Translations under genes and position numbers: made by a program
Part shown: piece after piece, positions 1 through 8,217 of the stretch
Layout: the number at the start of each line of letters is the position of its first letter
How positions within the stretch are numbered: the stretch's first letter is position 1
DNA from: Chloroflexota bacterium
GTDB lineage: Bacteria > Chloroflexota > Anaerolineae > Anaerolineales > Anaerolineaceae
NCBI GenBank assembly: GCA_016838895.1
Contig: JAEKNU010000005.1
Location: 1 to 64,000 of the forward strand
Length of the DNA: 64,000 bases
Direction of reading: 5' to 3'
Notes under the pieces: model-generated
The model's database searches: none
What the model saw: only the letters and a program-made list of their open reading frames with translations
What the model was told of the DNA's origin: nothing

Positions 1-61
1 ACGCGCTTCTCAAATTAATTTGGGTTGGTCTTTTCCTAAATCTTAGCTCTACCCCGTTTTA

Positions 62-90
62 TTGAGATGATACTAATTTAGGTCTATTTT
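62..90 (+). promoter_or_regulatory. Weak candidate promoter for the LysM gene
   Basis: TTGAGA at 62-67 and TATTTT at 85-90 are separated by 17 bases, so both boxes have four matches to the sigma-70 consensus. It lies 35 bases before the start codon of the LysM gene. AT-rich sequence makes chance matches likely. Confidence 0.3.
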
Positions 91-124
91 ATTAAATATA
101 AAATGAGTGAGGAGGAATATTAGT

Positions 125-568
125 ATGACAGAGAAAAAAGGGATTTTTGATAAAGCAATCGATGCATTGACAAATCGTGATGAAAAAGAAGCGGCATTAG
201 AAGCAGCAAAGCAAGCCGCTGAGGCTGAAGCTAGAGCAAAGGCAGCCGAAGAAAAATTAGAGGCAATTAAAGACGCAAAAGAAAAAGAAGCAGCCAAGGC
301 AAAAGCCAAAGAAATACGCGATGCAGCGGTTGCTCGTGCGCGCGAAGCTGCTGATAAGATGAAAGCAGCAAAAATCATTGCAGAACATACCGTAAAGCAA
401 GATGAGACGTTGAGCCATATTGCACTGAAATATTATGGACACGCGACTCCCCCCTACTGGCAGTATGTCTATGATACAAACAAAGAAGCCATCGGTCCAA
501 ATATGAAACTTATGCAAGTTGGTACCAAGCTTGTTATTATGGAATTAACTGACGAGTTGAAGAAATAA
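125..568 (+). CDS. Cytoplasmic LysM-domain protein with charged coiled coil
   Basis: This 147-residue protein has two parts. Residues about 20-84 are an Ala/Glu/Lys-rich stretch with strong coiled-coil or long-helix character. Residues 88-139 form a LysM domain that begins with HTVKQDETLSHIALKYYG. There is no signal peptide or membrane segment, so it appears cytoplasmic, as in the Kbp/YgaU-type LysM proteins rather than cell-wall hydrolases. I chose the ATG at 125 because GGAGG at 111-115 is placed for it; a GTG at 107 would put the Shine-Dalgarno inside the gene. The next gene starts 20 bases downstream and probably shares its transcript. The ligand is unknown. Confidence 0.8.
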   Translation: MTEKKGIFDKAIDALTNRDEKEAALEAAKQAAEAEARAKAAEEKLEAIKDAKEKEAAKAKAKEIRDAAVARAREAADKMKAAKIIAEHTVKQDETLSHIALKYYGHATPPYWQYVYDTNKEAIGPNMKLMQVGTKLVIMELTDELKK

Positions 569-588
569 AGGGCTGATAGGTCAATATT

Positions 589-1200
589 ATGGCAAATAAT
601 CAAATTGATTTAGCAGCAATATTTAACACTGTCAGCAAAGCATTGGCAAATAATCAAACTCAACTAAATGCTGCAGATACTTATAATCAAGATCATGGTG
701 ATCATATGGTTGAAGTATTCAACATGATCTCCAAATCTGTAACTAAGAAACAAGATGCTGATGTTGGAGATCAATTGAAATATGCAGGCGATGAATTGCT
801 GAAAAATGCAAACAGCGGATCTGCTGCTATGTATGGTGAAAACCTGTTAAATGCTGCTCAAGCATTTCAGGGGAAAGAAATTAATGCACAAAGCGGCCTG
901 CAATTAGCACAATTACTTTTAGGTGCTCAAGGCAATACCACAGAGCAAGAAGGTGGTTTACTCGGTTCATTACTCTCTGGCTTTACAGCTGGTGGTTCTA
1001 GTGAGGGTTTAGATGCCGGTGATTTGCTCAACGCAGGGATGGCATTTTTCCAATCTAAACAAGAAGGCGATTCTAACGTAGAAGCTGCTCTTGATGCACT
1101 TGTTGCAGCTAGTACTGCTGGGCAAACACCCCATCGTGCTGAATCAGGGAAATTAGTAGCCAATACGTTATTGCAGGCACTATCAAGTTTTAACAAATAA
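589..1200 (+). CDS. Possible DhaL/DAK2-like helical protein
   Basis: This soluble 203-residue protein has no signal peptide and is rich in Ala, Leu and Gln with predicted helices throughout. Near residue 30 it has LNAADTYNQDHGDHMVEVF, which resembles the metal-binding GDGDHGxNM region of the DhaL (DAK2) fold. The C-terminal ALDALVAASTAGQTPHRAES region is also where DhaL proteins have a conserved segment. Not all the Mg-coordinating aspartates of true dihydroxyacetone kinase L subunits are present, and no DhaK or DhaM gene is nearby, so kinase activity is doubtful. It sits 20 bases after the LysM gene and is closed by a strong terminator, so the two form a small unit. The family assignment is from weak motif resemblance only. 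Confidence 0.5.
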   Translation: MANNQIDLAAIFNTVSKALANNQTQLNAADTYNQDHGDHMVEVFNMISKSVTKKQDADVGDQLKYAGDELLKNANSGSAAMYGENLLNAAQAFQGKEINAQSGLQLAQLLLGAQGNTTEQEGGLLGSLLSGFTAGGSSEGLDAGDLLNAGMAFFQSKQEGDSNVEAALDALVAASTAGQTPHRAESGKLVANTLLQALSSFNK

Positions 1201-1217
1201 CAAAATAATTTTATATA

Positions 1218-1246
1218 ACAGGCTGGAGATTCCAGCCTGTTTTTTT
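1218..1246 (+). terminator. Rho-independent terminator
   Basis: A perfect 10-bp stem (ACAGGCTGGA at 1218-1227 with TCCAGCCTGT at 1231-1240) closes a GAT loop and is followed by seven T. It ends the LysM/DhaL-like unit. Confidence 0.9.
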
Positions 1247-1287
1247 ATATATGCAACAATAATATCTACACAATTTTTCACAAAACC

Positions 1288-1316
1288 TTGACCATTTAGA
1301 AACACTTTGGTAAAAT
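1288..1316 (+). promoter_or_regulatory. Promoter of tRNA-Asp
   Basis: TTGACC (1288-1293) and TAAAAT (1311-1316) are 17 bases apart, 14 bases before the tRNA 5' end. Confidence 0.75.
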
Positions 1317-1330
1317 CTTTATCATCAAGT

Positions 1331-1407
1331 GGGGGTGTGGTGTAGTGGTTTAACATGCGGCCCTGTCAAGGCCGAGATCGCGGGTTCAAATCCCGTCACT
1401 CCCGCCA
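1331..1407 (+). tRNA. tRNA-Asp (GTC)
   Basis: The cloverleaf folds: acceptor GGGGGTG pairs with CACTCCC, the anticodon stem CGGCC/GGCCG carries loop CTGTCAA with anticodon GTC, and the T arm is GCGGG-TTCAAAT-CCCGT. The 3' CCA is encoded (1405-1407). This is the only one of the four tRNAs here with an encoded CCA. Confidence 0.95.
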
Positions 1408-1409
1408 AA

Positions 1410-1440
1410 AAGACCTGGATATTCTCCAGGTCTTTTTTTA
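1410..1440 (+). terminator. Terminator after tRNA-Asp, probably bidirectional
   Basis: AAGACCTGGA (1410-1419) pairs with TCCAGGTCTT (1425-1434), followed by a T run. The A run on the left side means that it could also stop transcription from the minus-strand DUF362 gene ending at 1508. Confidence 0.88.
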
Positions 1441-1507
1441 TTCTTATCAGCAAATAATTTACGAAAAATTCTATCTAGACTTTTATTGCAAAATAAATCA
1501 ATTCGTT

Positions 1508-2683
1508 CTATGTCGTTGCAGGTAAGTATTTCACGCTTAGGTTTGACACTGACTCCCCGACAACCTGAATTTTATTAATATCCATACATCCAAAATCCGC
1601 TCCTGAGGCGAGCAATAAATGATTTAAACCTCCATTAAATGGACTCTTTCCAGCTGGCATCTCAGGATCAAAACCCATACACATTGTACCAATGGTATCC
1701 ACTGCCAAAGCATCTTTCCCTGCAATTAATATTTCAGGCTTGATCTGCCGCATATTGCTATCCCAAGGTCCAGCACCACCTTCTGCCGTATAAATACCAT
1801 CGATAATTGCCAGATCAATGGGACGCACCTTATTTAGATCGATAATTACTTTTGGCAGGCGTTCATCAAATTGACTATTCCCATGAAAGGCTGAGCGATT
1901 ATTATCATTGACATTATTCCTATACGCAGTTATCGGAGCAATACCGATCAAATTCTTCATAGACAAAGTCACACCAGCCGTTGCATGTACCTTCAATTTC
2001 GCCATGGAAATAAATACATCTACTTCATTTAGTATTGGATGAAGCAGAAATTCTGGGTAAACCAGATAATTGTCACCCACTGAATACCTGCTAAATGAAG
2101 CAAAGGGTGCCGGTTCACATAAATCAATTAATTCAATATCAAGCCGGTCTGCAACGTTTTGATATCCCCATTTAACAAAATTTGTTTTATCCCCCAACCC
2201 ATCCATCATGGTAATTTTACTTGCTCCAGCATCAAGCAAGAGTTCAGCTAATACAGATGCAACAGCGGGGTGTGATACAAAATATTCTGTTGCTGGGGGT
2301 TTATCTGGTGTATCCCACCAGGTGCCACCCGTCAGGTTTAGCTTTATTCCCACATGCGAGCCCGGTTTTACAATATCTGTAATGCCACCTATATCGCTAA
2401 GCATTCTAATCAATGTTTCTTTGAGTTCGGATTCCTGATAATTACGCTGATTTGCTAGCGCTACTATCGTTTGGAATGAAGGGGTCTCACTTTGCTTGAT
2501 CAATGGACTCACTGTTGCTGAAGGAATTTCAACTGTTGAGACGGTGCTGGAGGCTTGAGATGTGATCGGCATAACAGTTTTCTTACCACTTTTAATCAAT
2601 GATTGACAACCAGAAAGAAATATTGAAACACTTGCCAAACCAGTAGATTTAATAAACTCTCGCCGACTTATTTTCTTGCCCAT
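1508..2683 (-). CDS. Tat-exported DUF362-family lipoprotein
   Basis: The 391-residue product begins with a twin-arginine signal (SRREFIK, Arg7-Arg8) followed by a hydrophobic stretch and a lipobox LSGC with Cys26. It should therefore be exported folded and lipid-anchored. The rest matches DUF362 proteins: a GVKLNLTGG-type segment, MMDGLGD, and a C-terminal IIDGIYTAEGGAGPW region. DUF362 proteins are often found with Fe-S or radical chemistry, but no cluster-binding Cys group is evident here and the substrate is unknown. The start at 2683 is an ATG with GGGAGGG just upstream; an in-frame TTG 12 bases earlier would include the Shine-Dalgarno. No partner gene is adjacent: the flanking 228 bases to the glycosyltransferase are AT-rich and contain nothing I recognise. 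Confidence 0.82.
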   Translation of the reverse strand: MGKKISRREFIKSTGLASVSIFLSGCQSLIKSGKKTVMPITSQASSTVSTVEIPSATVSPLIKQSETPSFQTIVALANQRNYQESELKETLIRMLSDIGGITDIVKPGSHVGIKLNLTGGTWWDTPDKPPATEYFVSHPAVASVLAELLLDAGASKITMMDGLGDKTNFVKWGYQNVADRLDIELIDLCEPAPFASFSRYSVGDNYLVYPEFLLHPILNEVDVFISMAKLKVHATAGVTLSMKNLIGIAPITAYRNNVNDNNRSAFHGNSQFDERLPKVIIDLNKVRPIDLAIIDGIYTAEGGAGPWDSNMRQIKPEILIAGKDALAVDTIGTMCMGFDPEMPAGKSPFNGGLNHLLLASGADFGCMDINKIQVVGESVSNLSVKYLPATT

Positions 2684-2923
2684 TTTCCCTCCCAACCCGA
2701 TCTCGATCTGTTCAGATCAATATCCAAAAAAAATATGATATAAATTCTGACCTAATATATCAAGAATAGCAATATGCACTGTTATGTTTGAAATGTATTT
2801 TTTACGTAATCATTCCCTGGATTATCAAATCGTATGCATTTTTTAGTAGACTATAAGCCTTTTCAAAAGTAATGTCATAAAGAAAAATACTGGAATTTCA
2901 CTAATAGATATTTCCATACCCAA

Positions 2924-3889
2924 TTAATGAATTCTCCGGTTTTTTGGAAGGTAAGGTACATTTTGAATATCGATTGATAAAAATTGCAAAATCAATTGAA
3001 AACCTAATATCACAGGTAGTGCTGCAATAATTACAGTTCCTGCGGTAGCAGGAATATTAGTAACCATTGATTTCCACCAATAATAAATACCCCAAATTCC
3101 ACCAAACAAAAGAAATAACATTCCGAATATGAGGGATATTGAAGCTACCGAAAAATCTAACACAAAATATCGCAACCAAATTCTTTTGAGAAAATTTGTA
3201 AACAATAATGGGGGAAATTCCAGCAAAGATTTCCCAGCGGATAGTGAACTTCGTTCATTTGCATAAACTGCAGGCATCGGTATATCCATCACCACCGCTC
3301 CAACACGGTACAAGGTACACAGTAGACTACTTTCAAAAAAATATCGTTTGTGCAATGTTTCAAGTCGCAGTCTTTTCAAAGTGGTAACATCCATTGCAAA
3401 GAAACCATTTGTGGGATCAAATATATTCCAATAACCTGAAGCTACTTTTGTTACAAAGGATAACCCCAGATTGCCTATCCGTCTGATTGTCGGCATAGAT
3501 ATGATCTCTTCCATATTTGCAAATCGATTTCCTTTGGTAAAGTCTGCTTTGCCATTCAGGATTGGGACTAACAAATCATCTAAAAATAGGATTGGCATCT
3601 GCCCATCACCATCAATTTTTACGATGATCGTAGCTTCTTTATCAATAGCTGCCTGAAATCCCGTTTGCATCGCTCCCCCAACACCCGTGTTTTTTTTATG
3701 TTGTAGTAGTATCAACCGTTTATCATATATTTTATTGACAATCATCCAGGTATTGTCAATAGAGCAATCATCTATAGCAATAATAAAAGCAACACTATCA
3801 GGGATGGTTTGAATCACTTCAGCAATGTGTGATTCGACATTATACATTGGAATAATTACTGCAATTTTTTCTGAGATTTTATTTTCCAT
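2924..3889 (-). CDS. Family 2 glycosyltransferase with C-terminal membrane helices
   Basis: The N-terminal part is a GT-A fold: IIPMYNVESHI, then the nucleotide-binding IDDCSIDNTW segment, and the metal-binding IVKIDGDGQMP motif. Two membrane helices follow, roughly 245-275 and 285-312 in this numbering. The overall plan is that of polyprenyl-phosphate sugar synthases (dolichol-phosphate-mannose synthase-like enzymes), which load a sugar from a nucleotide donor onto a lipid carrier at the cytoplasmic face. The sugar cannot be told from the sequence. ATG 3889 is preferred over GTG 3913 because AGGTGA lies directly before it, although the spacing is short; the upstream start would add eight residues. 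It is a single gene on its strand with a 240-base gap to the DUF362 gene. Confidence 0.85.
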   Translation of the reverse strand: MENKISEKIAVIIPMYNVESHIAEVIQTIPDSVAFIIAIDDCSIDNTWMIVNKIYDKRLILLQHKKNTGVGGAMQTGFQAAIDKEATIIVKIDGDGQMPILFLDDLLVPILNGKADFTKGNRFANMEEIISMPTIRRIGNLGLSFVTKVASGYWNIFDPTNGFFAMDVTTLKRLRLETLHKRYFFESSLLCTLYRVGAVVMDIPMPAVYANERSSLSAGKSLLEFPPLLFTNFLKRIWLRYFVLDFSVASISLIFGMLFLLFGGIWGIYYWWKSMVTNIPATAGTVIIAALPVILGFQLILQFLSIDIQNVPYLPKNRRIH

Positions 3890-4030
3890 GATCACCTGTT
3901 GAACGATCTCCACCTGATTTTTGCATATTATACCCTATCTAATTTGATCATCATACAATTTCCTGATATATTAGTTCACAAACCAAGTACAATTATTGCA
4001 CATTCATTCTAGGTATACGAACTACGTTAA

Positions 4031-5023
4031 ATGGACTCTATTTCAATGGATACAAAACTTACAGGTAGTCATGCTTCTTCAAATGTAACATTTTATATTG
4101 GCAAAATACCAATTATTGGGAATGCAATCCTCGCACCTATGGATGGCATTACTGATTCCCCCTTCAGGCAGTTATGCAAAAAGATGGGCTCGGCTGCCAG
4201 TGTTTCCGAGTTTGTCAATGCATTGAACCTTATCAATGGGCATCCTCATATTGAGGAACAGCTACCATTTTCCGAAAGCGAAAGACCTTTTGCCTATCAG
4301 ATTTTCGATAATAATGTATCCCGCATCGTGGATACGGCAAAATATTTAATGAAATACAAACCCGATTTTATTGATATCAATATGGGCTGTTCAAATCGAT
4401 CTGTCGCCAATAGAGGTGCTGGAGCAGGTTTAATGCGCGATCACAAAAAAGTTGAATTATTGTTCAAAACAATCACGAATACACTCACAGTACCAGTAAC
4501 GGCAAAGATACGTCTTGGTTGGGATGTAAATGAATTAAACTTCCTGGAAATCGCCCATATCCTTGAAGATAATGGATGCTCATGTATTTCTCTGCATGCC
4601 CGAACGCGTGTACAACAATATGGTGGGAAAGCCGATTGGGATAGTATTGCAAGCCTGGTAGATGCAGTAACTATACCTGTAATTGGAAATGGCGATATTC
4701 AACACTCAAATCAGATCACTGAGCTAATTTCCTATACTGGCTGTAACGCCGTGATGATTGGGCGAGCTGCAATCGGCAATCCGTGGATATTTCAAAAAGA
4801 AAAACAGGAACAAATCAGCAACCAGGACCGTTATTTAACAATGAAGGACCATCTTGATTTAATGGTTGAATATTATGAGCATCGAGGGATTATCTTATTC
4901 CGTAAACATTTGAAAAAATACTTATCTATACCTGATATATCAAAGGAAAGTATTCAAAAAGCCTTTACTTTTACCAATCCTGATCAGTTGGCACAATATC
5001 TGCAAGGGATACTACATTGTTAA
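4031..5023 (+). CDS. dus: tRNA-dihydrouridine synthase
   Basis: This FMN-dependent enzyme reduces uridine to dihydrouridine in tRNA D-loops. The 330-residue protein has the TIM-barrel motifs in order: APMDGITD (35-42), DINMGC with the likely proton-donor Cys120, TAKIRLGW (158-165), HARTR (189-193), GNGDI (219-223) and IGRAAIGNPW (243-252). The residue after the catalytic Cys is Ser (GCSNRSV) where most family members have Pro. The N-terminus is about 30 residues longer than a minimal Dus and the start codon has no good Shine-Dalgarno; ATG 4046 is an alternative. The 3' end overlaps the converging AhpD-like gene by four bases. Which D-loop position it modifies is not evident. Confidence 0.92.
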   Translation: MDSISMDTKLTGSHASSNVTFYIGKIPIIGNAILAPMDGITDSPFRQLCKKMGSAASVSEFVNALNLINGHPHIEEQLPFSESERPFAYQIFDNNVSRIVDTAKYLMKYKPDFIDINMGCSNRSVANRGAGAGLMRDHKKVELLFKTITNTLTVPVTAKIRLGWDVNELNFLEIAHILEDNGCSCISLHARTRVQQYGGKADWDSIASLVDAVTIPVIGNGDIQHSNQITELISYTGCNAVMIGRAAIGNPWIFQKEKQEQISNQDRYLTMKDHLDLMVEYYEHRGIILFRKHLKKYLSIPDISKESIQKAFTFTNPDQLAQYLQGILHC

Positions 5024-5379
5024 TTGTCAGATTGATACAAGTGATAAAGTTCGATGGATTCAATTGCATGCCTTAAATGTGGGATCACGATGCTGCCACA
5101 AACAACCAGACCCACATTTAGTGCTTCAATTATTTCTTTGTCACTAAAACCAGCATCAATACATTGTATGATATGGTAATCTACACAATCATTGCACCTT
5201 AAAACGAGAGAAGCAGTTAATCCTAATAGTTCTTTTTCTTTTGCTGACAACGCACCATCAGTATATGCGCTTGTATCTAGATTGAAAAAGCGTTTAATAC
5301 CAAGATGATTTGTTTCCAAAACCTTTTCATTCAAAATCACGCGTTGCTCAATAAACTGTTGTATTCTGTTATTTTCCAC
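5020..5379 (-). CDS. AhpD-like / carboxymuconolactone decarboxylase family protein
   Basis: This small all-helical 119-residue protein contains CNDCVDYH (Cys62, Cys65, His69), the CxxCxxxH redox motif of AhpD-like alkylhydroperoxidases, in the usual position after LLGLTASLVLR. Such proteins act as peroxidases or disulfide-relay partners in the cytoplasm; catalytic Glu and His residues of AhpD proper cannot be confirmed by eye. It stands alone on its strand between two plus-strand genes and overlaps the end of the dus gene by four bases. Confidence 0.85.
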   Translation of the reverse strand: MENNRIQQFIEQRVILNEKVLETNHLGIKRFFNLDTSAYTDGALSAKEKELLGLTASLVLRCNDCVDYHIIQCIDAGFSDKEIIEALNVGLVVCGSIVIPHLRHAIESIELYHLYQSDN

Positions 5380-5471
5380 GAATATTCCTCTCGATATATT
5401 GGTTCAAATTCGCATTATAATAAAAGTAGGAAGTCACTCTTTGGGAAACCATTGGGATAAAAGAATCGAAA

Positions 5472-6368
5472 ATGCCAAAATTTTTGAAGTTCGTTTTTAG
5501 TGCGCTATTAATTTCAGTTGTCGGGTTTATTATAACCTCACAATCTCTATTACTATTTAACCTTATTAAGCCAATTAGTGTATTACTGCAACCAGCCCCC
5601 GAAAGTACCCAAACACCTGAAATTATCTACGTTACGACTACGTACACCCCTTTCCAGCCAGTGACGAATACGGCAACCTATACAAACACTCCCACACCCA
5701 CAAATACATGGACGCCTACGGCAACTTCTACCTTTACTGCTACCTTTCCACCTACAAATACGCCCATTCCCTATATTCCCCCTACAACAGACCCGGAAAC
5801 AGATAATGACTCTGGTGGTGATAGTTATCGTATCTGGAATATTTCCGGGCATCATCAATACATGCCGTTGTCATGTGAAGCCAGTGCAGCTGTCGACTGG
5901 GCGAATTATTTTGGGGTATCCATTGATGAATATGATTTCCAGGCAGCTTACCCAATAACCGATAATCCTGATACCGGTTTTGTTGGCGATGTCTATGGCG
6001 AGTGGGGGCAAATTCCACCAAATTCATATGGTGTACATTCAGAACCAGTTGCAACGGTCTTGCGCTCCTATGGCCTCAGCGCGCATGGCCATCGCTGGAT
6101 GACCCTGGATGACCTTAAAAATGAAATTCGCAATGGCGATCCTGTTATTGTCTGGGTGACAGGTAATGTCTGGACTGGCTATCCGATTTCATATACTGAT
6201 TCTTCGGGCATTACCACAACTGTGGCGAAGTATGAGCATGTCGTACTGGCGATTGGTTACACCGAGAGCACCATTGTCATTCAAAATGGTGCTGGGGTAT
6301 ATGAATATACTTATGAAAAATTCCTTTCTGCCTGGAATCCATTAGAAAATCAGGGAATAACCAATTAA
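5472..6368 (+). CDS. Membrane-anchored C39-type (papain-like) peptidase with Thr/Pro linker
   Basis: Residues 5-30 form an N-terminal signal anchor. Residues 45-108 are a Thr/Pro/Asn-rich linker of the kind common in Anaerolineae extracytoplasmic proteins. Residues about 120-295 match the peptidase C39-like family 2 fold: oxyanion Gln129, nucleophile Cys135 in MPLSCEASAA, His256 in YEHVVLAIGY and Asn272 in the following strand. The catalytic domain should lie outside the membrane. The substrate is unknown; relatives cleave peptides or cross-linked proteins. Nothing next to it suggests bacteriocin export, the classical C39 role. The gene converges with the fructosamine kinase and overlaps it by four bases. 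Confidence 0.82.
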   Translation: MPKFLKFVFSALLISVVGFIITSQSLLLFNLIKPISVLLQPAPESTQTPEIIYVTTTYTPFQPVTNTATYTNTPTPTNTWTPTATSTFTATFPPTNTPIPYIPPTTDPETDNDSGGDSYRIWNISGHHQYMPLSCEASAAVDWANYFGVSIDEYDFQAAYPITDNPDTGFVGDVYGEWGQIPPNSYGVHSEPVATVLRSYGLSAHGHRWMTLDDLKNEIRNGDPVIVWVTGNVWTGYPISYTDSSGITTTVAKYEHVVLAIGYTESTIVIQNGAGVYEYTYEKFLSAWNPLENQGITN

Positions 6369-7273
6369 TTACCCAAATAATACGTGCAAATATTTTGTGC
6401 TTCCCGCAAATACATTTGTCCAAATAAATTCAAATGATTAAGAATATGGTATAGATTATATAAATTCTTGTTTTCCTTGTATCCATATGGTATAGGTAAA
6501 ACTGAATCATATGCTTGATAAAAATCCTTGCTGAATCCCCCAAATAATTCTGTGAACGCTAATTCTGCTTCAGGAACCCCAAAATATACAGCTGGATCAA
6601 TAAGAACTGGTATGTTGTCTTTATTGAATAAGACATTCCCACCCCATAAATCCCCATGTAGCAAACAAGGCGTGAAATGTCCTGCTCCCAGTAAATCAGG
6701 GATTCGCTCGCATAATCGATTCAATTCATCTCGAAAATGATTGTCGATCAATCCTTTTTTAGTCCCCAATTTGATTTGTGGTTTTAGTCGTTGTGCTACA
6801 TAGAAATCTGCCCAATGCTCCATCCATTGATTATATTGAGGGTTATTCCCAATATAATTATCATCATTAAATCCAAATTTGTTTATACTGAAAATCTCAG
6901 CAGATGCATCATGTAAGGCGGCTAACTCCTCCCCTAATTGGTTCTGCCCTGATGCTGATAGTTTTGATCCCTGCTCAATCCACTCCATTAATAAGTAGGC
7001 TGGAATAGTTTCATCAGCATCATGATAGTCGAATATTTTCGGTGTATGCACACATTTTGAATCATGAAGATATTTTAATCCGATATACTCACAGCGAATA
7101 TTGCTCTCGAAACGGGTTTCAGCATACTTGATCAGGTATTTCCGCATGCTGGTCTCAATCTGATATGATGAATGCGCTATTGTATGATGTGCAGGCCTGA
7201 TATTTAAAATTGTTGCACTGTCCCCGATTTCAGTAATAATCTTTCTAAGATATTCCTGTAATCCGGCATCCAT
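6365..7273 (-). CDS. Fructosamine/ketosamine-3-kinase family protein
   Basis: The 302-residue protein has the aminoglycoside-phosphotransferase-like kinase fold: LLMEWIE hinge (95-100), catalytic LLHGDLWGGN (204-213, Asp208), metal-binding VLIDPAVYFG (223-232, Asp226) and the family-typical EAELAFTELFGGF, then LYHILNHLNLFG near the C-terminus. Fructosamine kinases phosphorylate ketosamines on glycated proteins so that they decompose, a protein-repair role. The start overlaps the stop of the phosphatase gene upstream by one base (TAATG). That pairing is common, because low-molecular-weight phosphatases can act on phospho-ketosamines, and both are the last genes of the aromatic operon. Confidence 0.9.
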   Translation of the reverse strand: MDAGLQEYLRKIITEIGDSATILNIRPAHHTIAHSSYQIETSMRKYLIKYAETRFESNIRCEYIGLKYLHDSKCVHTPKIFDYHDADETIPAYLLMEWIEQGSKLSASGQNQLGEELAALHDASAEIFSINKFGFNDDNYIGNNPQYNQWMEHWADFYVAQRLKPQIKLGTKKGLIDNHFRDELNRLCERIPDLLGAGHFTPCLLHGDLWGGNVLFNKDNIPVLIDPAVYFGVPEAELAFTELFGGFSKDFYQAYDSVLPIPYGYKENKNLYNLYHILNHLNLFGQMYLREAQNICTYYLGN

Positions 7274-7743
7274 TATCCAAGACCTTGTTCTTGACAGATT
7301 CTATCTAATAACTTGCTGCAACCTTGTTTTACTAATTCAAATACATAATTGAAATTGCGTTCATAGTATGGATCAGGTACATCTTTGACTTCTCCATCAA
7401 CTATCTCGTCCAACAATAATGTCGCATTACCTAATCTCTTCAAATCACTTTGATTTGAAGTATCCATGGCTATTACATAATCAAAACTGGTAAATAAATC
7501 TGATTTAATTTGTTGGGCACGCTTGCCATTTATTGCAGCCATATCATGTTGACGTAAAACCTGTATGGTTCCAGGATGAGGACGTTCGCCAACATGCCAT
7601 GGCCCTACACCAGATGATTGAATTTTAAATCGCTCTGATAAACCTCGTTCTTCTACCAAATGTGTAAATACTGCTTCAGCCATTGGTGAGCGACAGATAT
7701 TGCCCAGACAAACAAACATGACCCCAATTTTATCTTTATTCAC
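7273..7743 (-). CDS. Low-molecular-weight protein-tyrosine phosphatase family
   Basis: The signature CLGNICRS sits at the N-terminus (Cys12 nucleophile, Arg18) and the general-acid Asp lies in VPDPYYE (Asp124). The 156-residue length is normal. The start is GTG at 7743, preceded by GAGGAA. It lies 24 bases after aroQ and directly before the fructosamine kinase. Family members dephosphorylate tyrosine, arginine or sugar phosphates; coupling to fructosamine repair is an inference from the neighbour. Confidence 0.92.
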   Translation of the reverse strand: MNKDKIGVMFVCLGNICRSPMAEAVFTHLVEERGLSERFKIQSSGVGPWHVGERPHPGTIQVLRQHDMAAINGKRAQQIKSDLFTSFDYVIAMDTSNQSDLKRLGNATLLLDEIVDGEVKDVPDPYYERNFNYVFELVKQGCSKLLDRICQEQGLG

Positions 7744-7767
7744 AGCAGTTCCTCTCTATCAAAATGA

Positions 7768-8217
7768 TTATTCTGCACTAAGATAACAGATCATTGCCTC
7801 AAATGCCAGTATATATCCAATCCAGCCCAAACCGCAGATTTGCCCTAATGCAATCTCTGCGATCATTGAGTGATGCCGGAATGTTTCGCGCTGATAGATA
7901 TTCGATAAATGAACCTCAATAACAGGTTTCTTGACTGCGATTAATGCATCCCGGATCGCTATACTGGTATGGGTATAAGCAGCAGCATTGATGATAATGC
8001 CATCTACATCCTGACGATGTTGCTGAATAATATCAACAAGTTCGCCTTCATGATTGGATTGCATAAATATTACCTGGGATTGAGTTTCGTTGGCTTTAAC
8101 CAAAAGCTTCTTTTCAATCTCATCCAAAGTTGTGCTGCCATAAATGGTTTGTTCTCGAAAACCCAGCATATTTAAATTTGGTCCATTTAAAACCAAAATC
8201 TTTTTTCCATTGCTCAT
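7768..8217 (-). CDS. aroQ: Type II 3-dehydroquinate dehydratase
   Basis: It catalyses step three of the shikimate pathway, dehydration of 3-dehydroquinate. The 149-residue flavodoxin-like protein has VLNGPNLNMLGFRE (9-22), Tyr26 on the lid, NHEGELVD (55-62), INAAAYTHTS (76-85) and EVHLSNIYQRETFRHHS (101-117, His103). These are the active-site segments of the type II, dodecameric enzyme. Its ATG overlaps the aroKB stop by four bases (ATGA) and AGGAG lies at the end of aroKB. Confidence 0.96.
   Translation of the reverse strand: MSNGKKILVLNGPNLNMLGFREQTIYGSTTLDEIEKKLLVKANETQSQVIFMQSNHEGELVDIIQQHRQDVDGIIINAAAYTHTSIAIRDALIAVKKPVIEVHLSNIYQRETFRHHSMIAEIALGQICGLGWIGYILAFEAMICYLSAE

Noticed and set aside
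5676-5775. Short repeated units suggesting a tandem repeat or CRISPR
   Set aside because: The repeats are Thr/Pro codons of a linker in the secreted peptidase; the units are irregular and in frame.
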